Notes: generated from the sequence alone by a model not told the origin. Shown: positions 1 to 13,059, counted from the first letter of the stretch. The stretch is 56,439 nt of DNA from Clostridiaceae bacterium (GCA_012735465.1 JAAYHJ010000022.1:1-56439), one strand, 5' to 3'. A program made the numbers and translations.

Positions 1-15
1 TACAATAGTATTCAC
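1..15 (-). CDS. 5' tip of an unidentified gene leaving the window on the left
   Basis: On the minus strand a strong AAAGGAGG ribosome site (30-23) lies 7 nt before a GTG (15-13), which opens a frame reading V/M-N-T-I-V up to the window edge. Only five codons are visible, so no function can be assigned. A short hydrophobic beta-strand start of this kind is common in Rossmann or flavodoxin folds, but that is a guess. The ribosome site and start codon lie inside the 3' arm of a 13-bp stem, described separately, which suggests control of initiation. Confidence 0.35.
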
Positions 16-82
16 AAGAGATCCTCCTTTTCAAAGGTTTTTGATGGTGATTCTATTGTATCAAAAAGTGAGGATCTCTTGT
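1..82 (-). promoter_or_regulatory. Interleaved stems covering the ribosome site of the left-edge gene
   Basis: Positions 14-26 and 70-82 are perfect 13-base reverse complements with a 43-nt loop. In minus-strand RNA the downstream arm contains the AGGAGG site and the GTG start, so pairing would hide them. Positions 1-8 and 53-60 are a second perfect reverse-complement pair of 8 bases, and the two pairs interleave, so they can only form together as a pseudoknot or else exclude each other. On the plus strand the 13-bp stem is followed by a run of seven T (82-88), so it would also act as a terminator for any leftward-originating plus-strand transcript. Confidence 0.45.
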
Positions 83-118
83 TTTTTTATCCTTAAAATG
101 TCCTACAATTATTTTACA

Positions 119-589
119 CTATGATACATGATAACTTATGCTCATAACCAGTATCCCTGCAACAATTACACCAAAAAAAATAGAAGGAAGAGCATATTTC
201 ATGCGCATATCCAGCATTGATGCAATCATTGCCCCTGTCCATGCCCCCGTCCCGGGAAGGGGAACGGCAACAAACAAGAACAGCCCAAAAGCACTATACT
301 TCATAACCGTCTCGGCTTTTTTCATGGTCCTTTTCTCCAGCCACTGTACTGCCCCCTGAAAGTACCGGGTTTTTCTTAAAAAAGAAAACAAGGGCCTCAT
401 GAACCATATGATAAATGGAACCGGTATTATATTTCCCAATACGCTGAGTATATATACCGTCTTCCAATCCATATCCATAGCCATCCCTACAGGAATCGCC
501 CCTCTTAATTCTACTACAGGTATGGATGCAATAATAAATACAGCCAGTTCATTTGGCAGCAATCCTACTAATTTTGATATAAAATCCAT
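119..589 (-). CDS. Small multidrug export family membrane protein (COG2426)
   Basis: 156-residue polytopic membrane protein resembling the Sm_multidrug_ex / COG2426 family. It shows the family pattern of an early hydrophobic helix followed by the polar ELRGAIP motif (about residue 28), a central basic loop, and a PLPGTGAWTG motif near residue 111 typical of these DedA-like proteins. About four membrane segments are visible. The cellular substrate is not established, and the 'multidrug export' name is historical. The start is an ATG at 589 with only a weak upstream GGGG. A promoter lies at 625-653. The gene is monocistronic or leads into the left-edge gene 100 nt downstream. Confidence 0.8.
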   Translation of the reverse strand: MDFISKLVGLLPNELAVFIIASIPVVELRGAIPVGMAMDMDWKTVYILSVLGNIIPVPFIIWFMRPLFSFLRKTRYFQGAVQWLEKRTMKKAETVMKYSAFGLFLFVAVPLPGTGAWTGAMIASMLDMRMKYALPSIFFGVIVAGILVMSISYHVS

Positions 590-624
590 TTCGCAAACCC
601 CATGTCTTTGTTTTTTTCTTCATA

Positions 625-653
625 ATTTTAATACATATTATAGCAAAAAGCAA
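625..653 (-). promoter_or_regulatory. Sigma-A-type promoter of the COG2426 gene
   Basis: Minus strand: TTGCTT (653-648), 17-nt spacer, TAAAAT (630-625). Transcription would begin about 30 nt before the ATG at 589. Confidence 0.55.
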
Positions 654-674
654 TGGCTAGAAATAAAGTAATAA

Positions 675-700
675 GGACAAGGTTTACGGAAACCTTGCCC
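675..700 (-). terminator. Terminator after ribU
   Basis: Hairpin with CAAGGTTT (678-685) pairing with AAACCTTG (690-697) around a 4-nt loop, extended by GG/CC. On the minus strand it follows the ribU stop by about 12 nt and is followed by a T-rich but interrupted tract. Confidence 0.6.
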
Positions 701-711
701 CAAGGCTTATA

Positions 712-1314
712 CTACCTATGCAGTATAGGTGAAATTTTTTTATATATGAGCAGGGTAACAACCGAAATAATAATGCTTTTTAAAAGATTAAAAGGCACAA
801 AGGCATAAATGATGAGCGTTTTTAAATCAACAATTGCCTTATTTGCTTCCGTTCCCATGCTTACAATGGCTTCCATCGGCAGGTTTAACACTTTTTGATA
901 CAAGGGAAGAATGATAAAATAGTTTAAAAGGGCAGCAATGGTGGTCATGGAAATGGTACCGGCTACCAATGCCATTATTGCACCGTTTTTACTCTTATTC
1001 ATGCGGTAAATAAACCCTGCCGGCAACACAAAACAGACACCCACCAGGAAATTGGCAATTTCACCGATAAAAGCAGTTCCTGTAGAAGGCATGTGCACCA
1101 GGTTTTTTATAAGCTCAATTAAAACACCGGCTAAAGGGCCCAAAGCAAAAGTCCCTACCAATACAGGAATTTCGCTTAGGTCCATCTTCAGGAATGCTGG
1201 CATGCCGGGTATGGGCGTTTCCAGGAACATGATGATGGCCGCTACTGCCGACAAAAGGGCAATTTTTACACAATAATGGGTTTTAACGCGAGTCACAGAC
1301 TGTGTACGATACAT
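712..1314 (-). CDS. ribU: Riboflavin ECF transporter S component RibU
   Basis: 200-residue integral membrane protein, the substrate-binding S component for riboflavin/FMN precursors in an energy-coupling factor transporter. Recognition rests on the RibU signature in the first third (FLETPIPGMPAFLKMDLSEIP, with the P-F-L-K-M-D-x-S-E-I-P core), followed by GPLAGVLIELIKNLVH and about six hydrophobic segments. It has no ATPase of its own here and would use the general ecfA1-ecfA2-ecfT module at 29.5-32 kb (inference from family behaviour). The start is ATG 1314 with AAGGAGG about 10 nt upstream. Control by the FMN riboswitch directly upstream independently confirms the substrate. Confidence 0.93.
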   Translation of the reverse strand: MYRTQSVTRVKTHYCVKIALLSAVAAIIMFLETPIPGMPAFLKMDLSEIPVLVGTFALGPLAGVLIELIKNLVHMPSTGTAFIGEIANFLVGVCFVLPAGFIYRMNKSKNGAIMALVAGTISMTTIAALLNYFIILPLYQKVLNLPMEAIVSMGTEANKAIVDLKTLIIYAFVPFNLLKSIIISVVTLLIYKKISPILHR

Positions 1315-1342
1315 AAAAACATACCTCCTTAAAAAATATAAT

Positions 1343-1376
1343 AAAAAATGACACCCGAATTTCTTCAGGAGTCATT
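1343..1376 (-). terminator. Attenuator terminator of the FMN riboswitch
   Basis: Minus-strand hairpin: AATGAC (1376-1371) pairs with GTCATT (1352-1347), with further pairs inside, followed by a T6 run. It lies between the riboswitch aptamer and the ribU ribosome site, the usual expression platform for premature termination when FMN is bound. Confidence 0.8.
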
Positions 1377-1407
1377 GTTCCATTGCTTTAACGGCAAAAA
1401 AACACTT

Positions 1408-1534
1408 ATCTTCTCCCATCCAGACTATAACTGTCGGTTTTGGATTCTCACCAAATCGGCCTTTCGGCTCGTGGACTTAAAGCAATTGCTTGCTTATCAC
1501 CACCGGTCGGGAATTTCACCCTGCCCTGAAGATA
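1408..1534 (-). ncRNA. FMN riboswitch (RFN element)
   Basis: Full RFN aptamer on the minus strand. The P1 closing stem is ATCTTC (1534-1529) with GAAGAT (1413-1408). Inside, in order, are the conserved GGGCAGGGTGAAATTCCCGA block, CGGTGATAAG, AGTCCACGAGCC, a variable arm, GATTTGGTGAGAATCC, and ACCGACAGTTATAGTCTGGATGG. All RFN consensus blocks are present. The RNA binds flavin mononucleotide and, with the hairpin at 1343-1376, should switch off ribU transcription when flavin is plentiful. Confidence 0.96.
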
Positions 1535-1563
1535 ATTCGTTATCCTTTTATTCAATTGACAAT

Positions 1564-1592
1564 ATTTTATCACGGTTTATTGTATTAATCAA
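1564..1592 (-). promoter_or_regulatory. Promoter of the FMN riboswitch-ribU transcript
   Basis: Minus strand: TTGATT (1592-1587), 17-nt spacer, TAAAAT (1569-1564). The predicted start is about 20 nt before the riboswitch P1 stem. Confidence 0.7.
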
Positions 1593-1623
1593 TAGTTAAA
1601 ATTATGACACAAAACTAAAATAT

Positions 1624-4090
<2,467 letters not shown>

Positions 4091-4177
4091 AGTTTCCTCC
4101 GTGTAATAAATTATTCCAATTAAGCATTTTAACACATTTATTATTTTAAATATAGTGTTTGCTTTAAAAGCATATAG

Positions 4178-4206
4178 TAGACATATCTGTTTCCAATTTG
4201 TATAAT
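4178..4206 (+). promoter_or_regulatory. Promoter of the methyltransferase gene
   Basis: Plus strand: TAGACA (4178-4183), 17-nt spacer, TATAAT (4201-4206), followed 36 nt later by the ATG of the methyltransferase. It is divergent from dusB. Confidence 0.65.
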
Positions 4207-4242
4207 AATATTTAATTATAAAGGTAAAAAAAGGAGTATGCT

Positions 4243-5094
4243 ATGGAATTTAAAACAGCAATATGCAAAGCGATCAGCAGGTTGGTTCCCGTACCACAGC
4301 ACCCTTTTAATCTGCAGAGCTCGGGAAAAGAAACTTATGCCGAATGGCAGTACAAGCGCGGGCAGGACACAATCCGCTTTTACCTGGACAAAACTACAAA
4401 GGAAGAAATGTTTCAGGATAAAGTGGTATTGGATATTGGATGCGGTGCGGCAGGTAAAACCCTTTATTACGCATCCCAGGGTGTCAAAAAGATATACGGC
4501 CTGGATGTGGTGGAAAGGTATGAAGAAGAAGCCAATGCCCTGGCACGGCAAAAGGGCCTGGAACATTTGTTCCAATTTGTAGTCGGGGATGCGGCAAAGA
4601 TGGAATTTGAAGATAACTTCTTCGATACCATCATAATGAACGATGCAATGGAACATGTGGACAAACCCTTGGAGGTTTTAAAGGAATGCTACAGGGTACT
4701 CAAGCCGGGAAGCCGGCTTTATGTAAATTTCCCTCCCTATTACCACCCCTACGGCGCCCATCTGAGTGATGCCATAGGGTTTCCCTGGATTCACCTGTTT
4801 TTCAGTGACGAAACCCTCATAAAAGTTTACAAGGATTTGGTAAAAGACCTACCTGACGGAAACAAGAGAATAAGCTTCAGAATTTCCACCGATGAAACAG
4901 GCAGGGAGTATTTTTCATACATTAATAAGATGACCATAAAAAGATTTCAACGGCTGCTTGGGCAGGTTGACTTTAACATCTATTATTACAATGAAGTCCC
5001 TCTGCGCTCTTTCATGAAGCCCCTGTGCCGGATTCCTTTTCTTAAAGAAGGCCTTGTAAAAATGGTGGTATGCATTTTTGAAAAGCCTAAATAA
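4243..5094 (+). CDS. Class I SAM-dependent methyltransferase
   Basis: 283-residue cytoplasmic methyltransferase of unknown substrate. The Rossmann-like SAM fold is clear: VVLDIGCGAAGKT (motif I, about residues 62-74), YGLDVV acidic motif II, VGDAAKMEF motif III, and IIMNDAMEHVDKP motif IV, followed by the Methyltransf_11-type YRVLKPGSRLYVNFPPYYHPYG segment. The C-terminal 110 residues are family-specific and may determine the acceptor. The start is ATG with AAAGGAG 8 nt upstream. It stands with the spore protein gene downstream (43 nt apart), possibly co-transcribed to the terminator at 5321. The class is certain; quinone, lipid or small-molecule acceptors cannot be distinguished. Confidence 0.85.
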   Translation: MEFKTAICKAISRLVPVPQHPFNLQSSGKETYAEWQYKRGQDTIRFYLDKTTKEEMFQDKVVLDIGCGAAGKTLYYASQGVKKIYGLDVVERYEEEANALARQKGLEHLFQFVVGDAAKMEFEDNFFDTIIMNDAMEHVDKPLEVLKECYRVLKPGSRLYVNFPPYYHPYGAHLSDAIGFPWIHLFFSDETLIKVYKDLVKDLPDGNKRISFRISTDETGREYFSYINKMTIKRFQRLLGQVDFNIYYYNEVPLRSFMKPLCRIPFLKEGLVKMVVCIFEKPK

Positions 5095-5137
5095 TTTACC
5101 GCAGGTATTGAAATAATAAGCTAAGAGGAGGGATCAA

Positions 5138-5305
5138 ATGGCTAAGAATAAGAAAAAGGAATACTTTATGGCCCAACCGATTGAAAAGCACACCCATGCC
5201 GCATGGGCCAATATAAGCAAAACAAAGCCCGTGTCCAATGTCAGCATTCCCAGTGAAATAGAAGTACGCAATGCAAAAGAATGGGTGGACAGCAATGAAA
5301 AATGA
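5138..5305 (+). CDS. Small DUF3787-type spore-associated protein
   Basis: 55-codon gene with a strong GAGGAGG ribosome site 6 nt before ATG. The product starts MAKNKKKEYF, has a centre of PIEKHTHAAWANI and ends with IPSEIEVRNAKEWVD. The pattern of a conserved 'AAWANI...KPVS.VSIPS...V.NAKEWVD' matches my memory of DUF3787 (CDIF630_02480 family), small proteins reported in clostridial spores. It is hydrophilic, with no signal peptide or membrane segment. The role is unknown; the spore link is established knowledge of the family, not something shown here. A clean terminator follows. Confidence 0.78.
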   Translation: MAKNKKKEYFMAQPIEKHTHAAWANISKTKPVSNVSIPSEIEVRNAKEWVDSNEK

Positions 5306-5320
5306 TTAAAAAAAACAACG

Positions 5321-5345
5321 GGGCGCACTGTATGTGCGCCCTTTA
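5321..5345 (+). terminator. Terminator after the spore protein gene
   Basis: GGGCGCAC (5321-5328), 5-nt loop, GTGCGCCC (5334-5341), then TTTATA. It is preceded by an A-rich tract. Its stem sequence is identical to that of the hairpin at 8721-8742. Confidence 0.8.
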
Positions 5346-5352
5346 TATAAAG

Positions 5353-5399
5353 AGGGACAGTTCTTTAACATTAAAGAATTAATGTTAAAGAACTTCCCT
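5353..5399. repeat. AGGGACAGTTC-type palindrome between convergent genes
   Basis: A perfect 13-bp inverted repeat (GTTCTTTAACATT at 5360-5372 and its complement at 5381-5393, 8-nt loop) is flanked by imperfect AGGGA/TCCCT ends. There is no T-run, so it is a poor terminator in either direction. The AGGGACAGTTC end resembles REP-like mobile palindromes seen in various bacteria (weak recollection). Confidence 0.5.
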
Positions 5400-5433
5400 A
5401 CTTATTGTATGGGTTTCGCAAACATATTTAAGC

Positions 5434-8400
5434 CTACGGTATAGATACCACCTCTGATAAAGGCTGCATCTTTGTTGTATCCAGGCTATCACCGTCCCAT
5501 ACAAATGCTTTTGCTACATGGCCGGTTACATCCGACGGAAGTTTAAATCCTCCCCATAAATCTTCTGTAGATCCAATAGGAATATCCTTTGCAATATAGG
5601 ATACATTTACCATCCTATTGTTTTCATCATATAGGGCAACAATGCAAAGAACCGAATCTTCCGTGTCGCCACTGTTAGTGACCTTTACATTTGCTTCCAG
5701 TAAATTCTCTGCTTCCAACTCGGTCATATTAAATGATGTCTGAATTGTATAATAACTTATTTTTTCTACCGTTACTTCGCATTTAGCAATAACCCAACCG
5801 TCCACAGTAGTTGCGGTAATGACAGCAGTTCCAGTATCCTTTGCTGTTATCAACCCCGTATCGCTTACGGTTGCTACCGACTTATCGTTACTTGACCATA
5901 GCACGGTTTTATTTTTAGCAGTTGCCGGGACTACTTCTGCAGTTAATTGATACTGCTCTCCCTTACGCAGCACAACTTTATCTTTATCCAATGTAACACC
6001 GGTTACTTCAGGGCCTGGGTCCGGTACTACTGTCGGTACAGTTGTAGATAGTCTTGCATATTCTGACGCTGTAAGAGGCAAAACGGTTCCATGACGGGGT
6101 CTTTGACTGGTTAACCGATACTCACCTTGAGGCACAGCTGTCCATTGACCCGAATCCAAATCGGTAGTTACAAAGGGCACATATCCAATACCACCGTAGT
6201 TGTCAATAAACAAGTACCACTTATCTTCAGTATTTGATTTAAAGATTAACGGTCCTTCTCCCTGGCTTATGGTCTCTTTACCAATACCCGTCACTATCGT
6301 TCTAAATTGACCAAACAGTGAATCCCCTACATCCTGGAATACCCTCTTACCGTCCGGCGCGGAAGTGGATCTGCTTCTTTCATCCTTTGTAAACCTGTAG
6401 TATTTTCCGTTGTGTTCAATTATTGTTGTGTCTATAACCGAATAGCCGGGGTTAAAGTATTCCTGTGCCGGTGTGAAATTGTAGAAATCCCTTGTTTTCG
6501 TGTACATAATCCTTTGATGAGGATTATCTGTTTTTTGCGGGGTACTGAACATTCTGGATGCCCAGAAAATCATGTATTCACCCGTATCATGATCGTAGAA
6601 TATCTCGGGGGCCCATGTGTTTCCTGCCAGCTCGGAAGATACCAGTGCCAGCCTTTGTTCCGACCAATTGACTAAATCGGTGGATTCCCAAATGGAAATG
6701 TACCTACTTCCGTTCGTTGATGCTCTCGTCCAGTCGTTGTTTCCATATATCTTTAAGTCGGTTGCAACAAGATAGAACTTATCGCCTTCCGGTGAACGTA
6801 TAATATATGCATCCCTTACGCCCTTTTCACCAAGATTTGAAGTCAGTACAGGGTTTCCGTTATTTAATTCATTGTAACGCAAAGGGTTATTCCCGTTGCT
6901 AAGGGCAAAGTAGACTTGTTCACCGTTAGCATAGCCTTCTCCTAACATATATGTCAGAAGATATCCTGCTTTTTCTTCCTGTGCCGGCATCTCGCGTACC
7001 GTTGCGAGGAAGGGTTTGGTTATCGTTGCTCCTTGCAATGTTAAGGTTGCGGTAAGCTTAACCGATACATCACCGCTGCCGTTTGCAGGACGGGTTACCT
7101 CGCCGGTAGGTGTAATTATTGAAGGATCTTCCGATTCCCATGTAATTACAGATCCGTTTTTCCCTTTAGTAGGCAGGTATAGGTTTCCTCTGACATCATC
7201 TATATGATAAACCCTCAATTCTTGCGCATCTTCAAATACTTTATCTGCCTGGGAATGAACGGTTATGTATGCCTTTGCCTTTATATCAATACCCTCAACC
7301 GTACCATATAAAGTGAAAGTCCCTTTCTCCTCTAAGTTTTTAGGATCTATTTCATCCCATGCTACACTTGCAGTTTCCGTTGTTCCGTCATTATAAATTA
7401 AAGTTACGGTATCGGGCAGCACCGGCTGGATGCCCATATATGTTTCAACATTTACCGGTTCAACACTTTCAACCTTCCAAGGCACTACGGTTACATTTGC
7501 CACTGCCTTTAACCCTAAATATTCCACTGTTCCTTCAACGGTAAAGCTGCCCGGCTCAGCGTATTTCTGCGGGTCAATTTCATCCCAGGTAACTCCTACT
7601 ACACTTGTTAATCCATCTGCAAATTTAACATTTACGACATCTGGCATTTTAGGTGTTCTTGTTGTATAAGCCACAACATCCACCGGTAAAACTTCTTCAG
7701 CTTTCGGCTGTTCCATTGTAAACAATGCTTTAATTTCTGCCTCACTCAATGCCCTGTTATAAATACGGAAATCATCTACCATTCCATTCAGGTATGGGTC
7801 TGCAGAAAACTGGGATCTTCCAATCCAGTTATTCAACGTTACACCAAGATCAGAAGGCTTTATATTCATCGCAACCTGTATGCCGGCTATATCTCCGTCA
7901 TAGTACAATGTTGCAGTATTTCCAGACAGGGTAATTGCAACATGCCTCCATGACTCTAGATTCACAGCAGTATTTCTCACTACCATGGTTTCTCCCCCGG
8001 AGGTTGCAGTTCTAATGGCATATCTAAATCTTGGGCTTGATCCCGCTCTAGGTGTCATAAACATGTATGACGTAGTATCATTTCCAAAATCAAATACCCT
8101 TGCCCAGTCTTGGGTGGCATTTACATAAATCCAAGTAGCAATTGTAAAATTATTTAAGTCTTTCACTATCCCTTTAGGCAATTCCACATACTGTTGGTTT
8201 CCGTTTAGACTAACAGCACCCATAAGTTTTCCAGTGCTCCAACCGGCACCGTTTACTAACCTTGCATGATTTCCTCTTCCAGAAGCATCATAAGCAATGG
8301 TCCCTCTGCCTTCATCAAACTTATACCATGCAACCATGTCATCTATAATGTATTCTGTGGATTCGGCTGAAGCACTTATGATACCTGCTCCCGGAAACAG

Positions 8401-8451
8401 GCTCATCAACATTGACATAATCAGTATTATTGGCAATAATTTTCTTCTCAT
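5434..8451 (-). CDS. Secreted multidomain family-43 glycoside hydrolase
   Basis: 1005-residue exported protein that probably cleaves arabinose- or xylose-containing plant polysaccharide side chains. In order: a signal peptide (to about residue 28, cut after ASA), a LamG-like concanavalin domain (38-245, starting MVAWYKFDEGRG), two Big_4-type domains (about 255-395, each with VTWDEIDP or VAWDEIDP), an atrophied Ig-like domain (405-485), a GH43 five-bladed propeller (about 495-800), a Big2 domain (815-895) and a C-terminal beta domain. GH43 candidates are Asp in GVRDAYII, Glu in WAPEIFYD and the acid Glu in SQGEGPLIF. The start is ATG 8451 with AGGAGG 6 nt upstream; an upstream in-frame start lacks a site. 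There is no SLH or dockerin, so it is presumably secreted free or wall-associated. Confidence 0.9.
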   Translation of the reverse strand: MRRKLLPIILIMSMLMSLFPGAGIISASAESTEYIIDDMVAWYKFDEGRGTIAYDASGRGNHARLVNGAGWSTGKLMGAVSLNGNQQYVELPKGIVKDLNNFTIATWIYVNATQDWARVFDFGNDTTSYMFMTPRAGSSPRFRYAIRTATSGGETMVVRNTAVNLESWRHVAITLSGNTATLYYDGDIAGIQVAMNIKPSDLGVTLNNWIGRSQFSADPYLNGMVDDFRIYNRALSEAEIKALFTMEQPKAEEVLPVDVVAYTTRTPKMPDVVNVKFADGLTSVVGVTWDEIDPQKYAEPGSFTVEGTVEYLGLKAVANVTVVPWKVESVEPVNVETYMGIQPVLPDTVTLIYNDGTTETASVAWDEIDPKNLEEKGTFTLYGTVEGIDIKAKAYITVHSQADKVFEDAQELRVYHIDDVRGNLYLPTKGKNGSVITWESEDPSIITPTGEVTRPANGSGDVSVKLTATLTLQGATITKPFLATVREMPAQEEKAGYLLTYMLGEGYANGEQVYFALSNGNNPLRYNELNNGNPVLTSNLGEKGVRDAYIIRSPEGDKFYLVATDLKIYGNNDWTRASTNGSRYISIWESTDLVNWSEQRLALVSSELAGNTWAPEIFYDHDTGEYMIFWASRMFSTPQKTDNPHQRIMYTKTRDFYNFTPAQEYFNPGYSVIDTTIIEHNGKYYRFTKDERSRSTSAPDGKRVFQDVGDSLFGQFRTIVTGIGKETISQGEGPLIFKSNTEDKWYLFIDNYGGIGYVPFVTTDLDSGQWTAVPQGEYRLTSQRPRHGTVLPLTASEYARLSTTVPTVVPDPGPEVTGVTLDKDKVVLRKGEQYQLTAEVVPATAKNKTVLWSSNDKSVATVSDTGLITAKDTGTAVITATTVDGWVIAKCEVTVEKISYYTIQTSFNMTELEAENLLEANVKVTNSGDTEDSVLCIVALYDENNRMVNVSYIAKDIPIGSTEDLWGGFKLPSDVTGHVAKAFVWDGDSLDTTKMQPLSEVVSIP

Positions 8452-8499
8452 TCTTTTCCTCCTAATCAATATTAACATTGAATTTTCCTTAGTATTATT

Positions 8500-8515
8500 G
8501 GATTACGCGGATTAC
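8500..8515. promoter_or_regulatory. Tandem GGATTAC direct repeat upstream of the GH43 gene
   Basis: GGATTAC (8500-8506) is repeated after 2 nt (8509-8515), inside the spacer of a weak minus-strand promoter candidate (TTCACT, 18 nt, TAATAC). The 9-bp repeat spacing, just under one helical turn, fits a regulator half-site pair. The rest of 8452-8718 shows no gene. Confidence 0.3.
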
Positions 8516-8720
8516 AGTGAATTGACATTTGCAGTAGTAAAAGAATTAATCATCATGGTCACTTACCATATTTTCTGATGAGGCCTATAGGGGAGCATAA
8601 TAGGTCAGTAACCGCATGATGCTAAGAGAAAACTGGCTGTTTGATGAACAAAGATGTACTTATATTTCAACTATACCACCAAATAATATCAAAGTCAACA
8701 AAAATTTGCTATTACAATAT

Positions 8721-8742
8721 GGGCGCACAAAGGCGTGCGCCC
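8721..8742 (-). terminator. Hairpin terminator after PFOR
   Basis: GGGCGCAC (8721-8728), 6-nt loop, GTGCGCCC (8735-8742). On the minus strand it lies about 9 nt after the PFOR stop. The following tract (ATATTGTAAT) is only moderately T-rich. Confidence 0.6.
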
Positions 8743-8750
8743 ATACCTTT

Positions 8751-12287
<3,537 letters not shown>

Positions 12288-12333
12288 TTAATAACTAACT
12301 GTTCCTCAGGTTATTATTATTTGATGTTATTGC

Positions 12334-12374
12334 ATACTCATACATTATTTTTACCCTTAATAATGTATAAGTAT
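12334..12374. promoter_or_regulatory. 16-bp dyad over the probable PFOR promoter
   Basis: Positions 12334-12349 and 12359-12374 are reverse complements over 16 bases with one position that becomes a G-U pair in RNA; the loop is 9 nt. A minus-strand promoter candidate (TTGATA at about 12375-12370, 18-nt spacer, TAAAAA) lies within it. This could be an operator for the PFOR gene or an RNA hairpin in its leader. It does not match the Rex consensus. Confidence 0.5.
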
Positions 12375-12400
12375 CAAAAAATACATAAAAATGGATTGTT

Positions 12401-12428
12401 AAAAAGGATGGTATGCCCATCCTTTTTT
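12401..12428 (-). terminator. Bidirectional terminator between the small membrane genes and PFOR
   Basis: AAAAAGGATGG (12401-12411) pairs with CCATCCTTTTT (12417-12427) around a 5-nt loop. T-runs are present in both readings. On the minus strand it overlaps the stop codon of the 44-residue gene. Confidence 0.75.
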
Positions 12429-12561
12429 ATGATTGGTATTTATTATTATTGTTATTATTATTATCTTCCATCTTGGAAGATTTTTTGATCAAGTAAAAAC
12501 CGCCTATAATAAACAATACCAATAATGCGATCATCAGGATTTGATCTAAGGTCAAAGACAC
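12427..12561 (-). CDS. Tiny single-pass membrane protein with Asn-rich tail
   Basis: Reading from GTG 12561, 8 nt after AAGGGGG, the frame encodes 44 residues. They comprise a short polar start (SLTLDQ), one hydrophobic helix (ILMIALLVLFIIGGFYLI), two Lys, and a tail of seven consecutive Asn ending KYQS. An alternative GTG at 12570 would add three residues but sits against the ribosome site. The stop runs into a terminator. Together with the 125-residue gene 19 nt upstream it forms a two-gene operon. Function unknown; the helix-plus-polar-tail layout is shared by many sporulation or accessory membrane peptides, which is not enough for a call. Confidence 0.55.
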   Translation of the reverse strand: MSLTLDQILMIALLVLFIIGGFYLIKKSSKMEDNNNNNNNKYQS

Positions 12562-12580
12562 ATTGTTCACCCCCTTTTTT

Positions 12581-12958
12581 TTACATAAAAAGCAGGCGAA
12601 CAACTCCTTTGTATTTGCTCCCTTGGAAATAAATCCCTACAAGGCTCCTGATCTTCTCCCTTATATCCACCAATCCATTGTTTTGCACCAGGTACAAACA
12701 AGATACATACATCAAGTAAAAAACCAGCAGATACATCCTGTCGGTCTTAAATATGGGTATGGGTGTCCTCTGCTCTCTTTTTTGAACCTGCAGCGTGAGG
12801 CTTCCCTCTTCTGATGAAACAGCAGAAAACATTACCTTCTTTTTACCGACATCCTCAAAGGGACTGACATCAAGCAATGTATAGGAAAACAAGATTTTAA
12901 AGACAATCAATAAAATAATGCCCCATGCGAGTATTGAGCGTGATTTGCCTATTGCCAT
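12581..12958 (-). CDS. Small membrane protein of unknown function
   Basis: 125-residue protein with one N-terminal membrane segment (about residues 10-30, AWGIILLIVFKILFSY), an extracytoplasmic basic stretch, and a second hydrophobic segment (about 75-92, MYLLVFYLMYVSCLYLV). I recognise no family. The start is ATG 12958 preceded by a G-rich ribosome site. It is first in a two-gene unit with the tiny Asn-tailed protein; both are membrane-located, so they may act together (inference). Confidence 0.6.
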   Translation of the reverse strand: MAIGKSRSILAWGIILLIVFKILFSYTLLDVSPFEDVGKKKVMFSAVSSEEGSLTLQVQKREQRTPIPIFKTDRMYLLVFYLMYVSCLYLVQNNGLVDIREKIRSLVGIYFQGSKYKGVVRLLFM

Positions 12959-13020
12959 GCACCCACCCCCCTACCCATAATTTATCTTGATTATGATTAT
13001 AAATATTATTATCGATGTAT

Positions 13021-13059
13021 AAAATTCTATTTAATATTATAACATAACAATAGAATTTT
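13021..13059 (+). repeat. AT-rich inverted repeat upstream of the CorC-like gene
   Basis: AAAATTCTATT (13021-13031) and AATAGAATTTT (13049-13059) are perfect 11-bp complements around a 17-nt AT-rich loop, followed by more T. It lies in the divergent region between the small membrane genes and the transporter and could be an attenuating hairpin or an operator. No confident promoter was found beside it. Confidence 0.4.

Noticed and set aside
12334-12374. Rex operator at PFOR
   Set aside because: The dyad lacks the TTGTGA-n6-TCACAA core.
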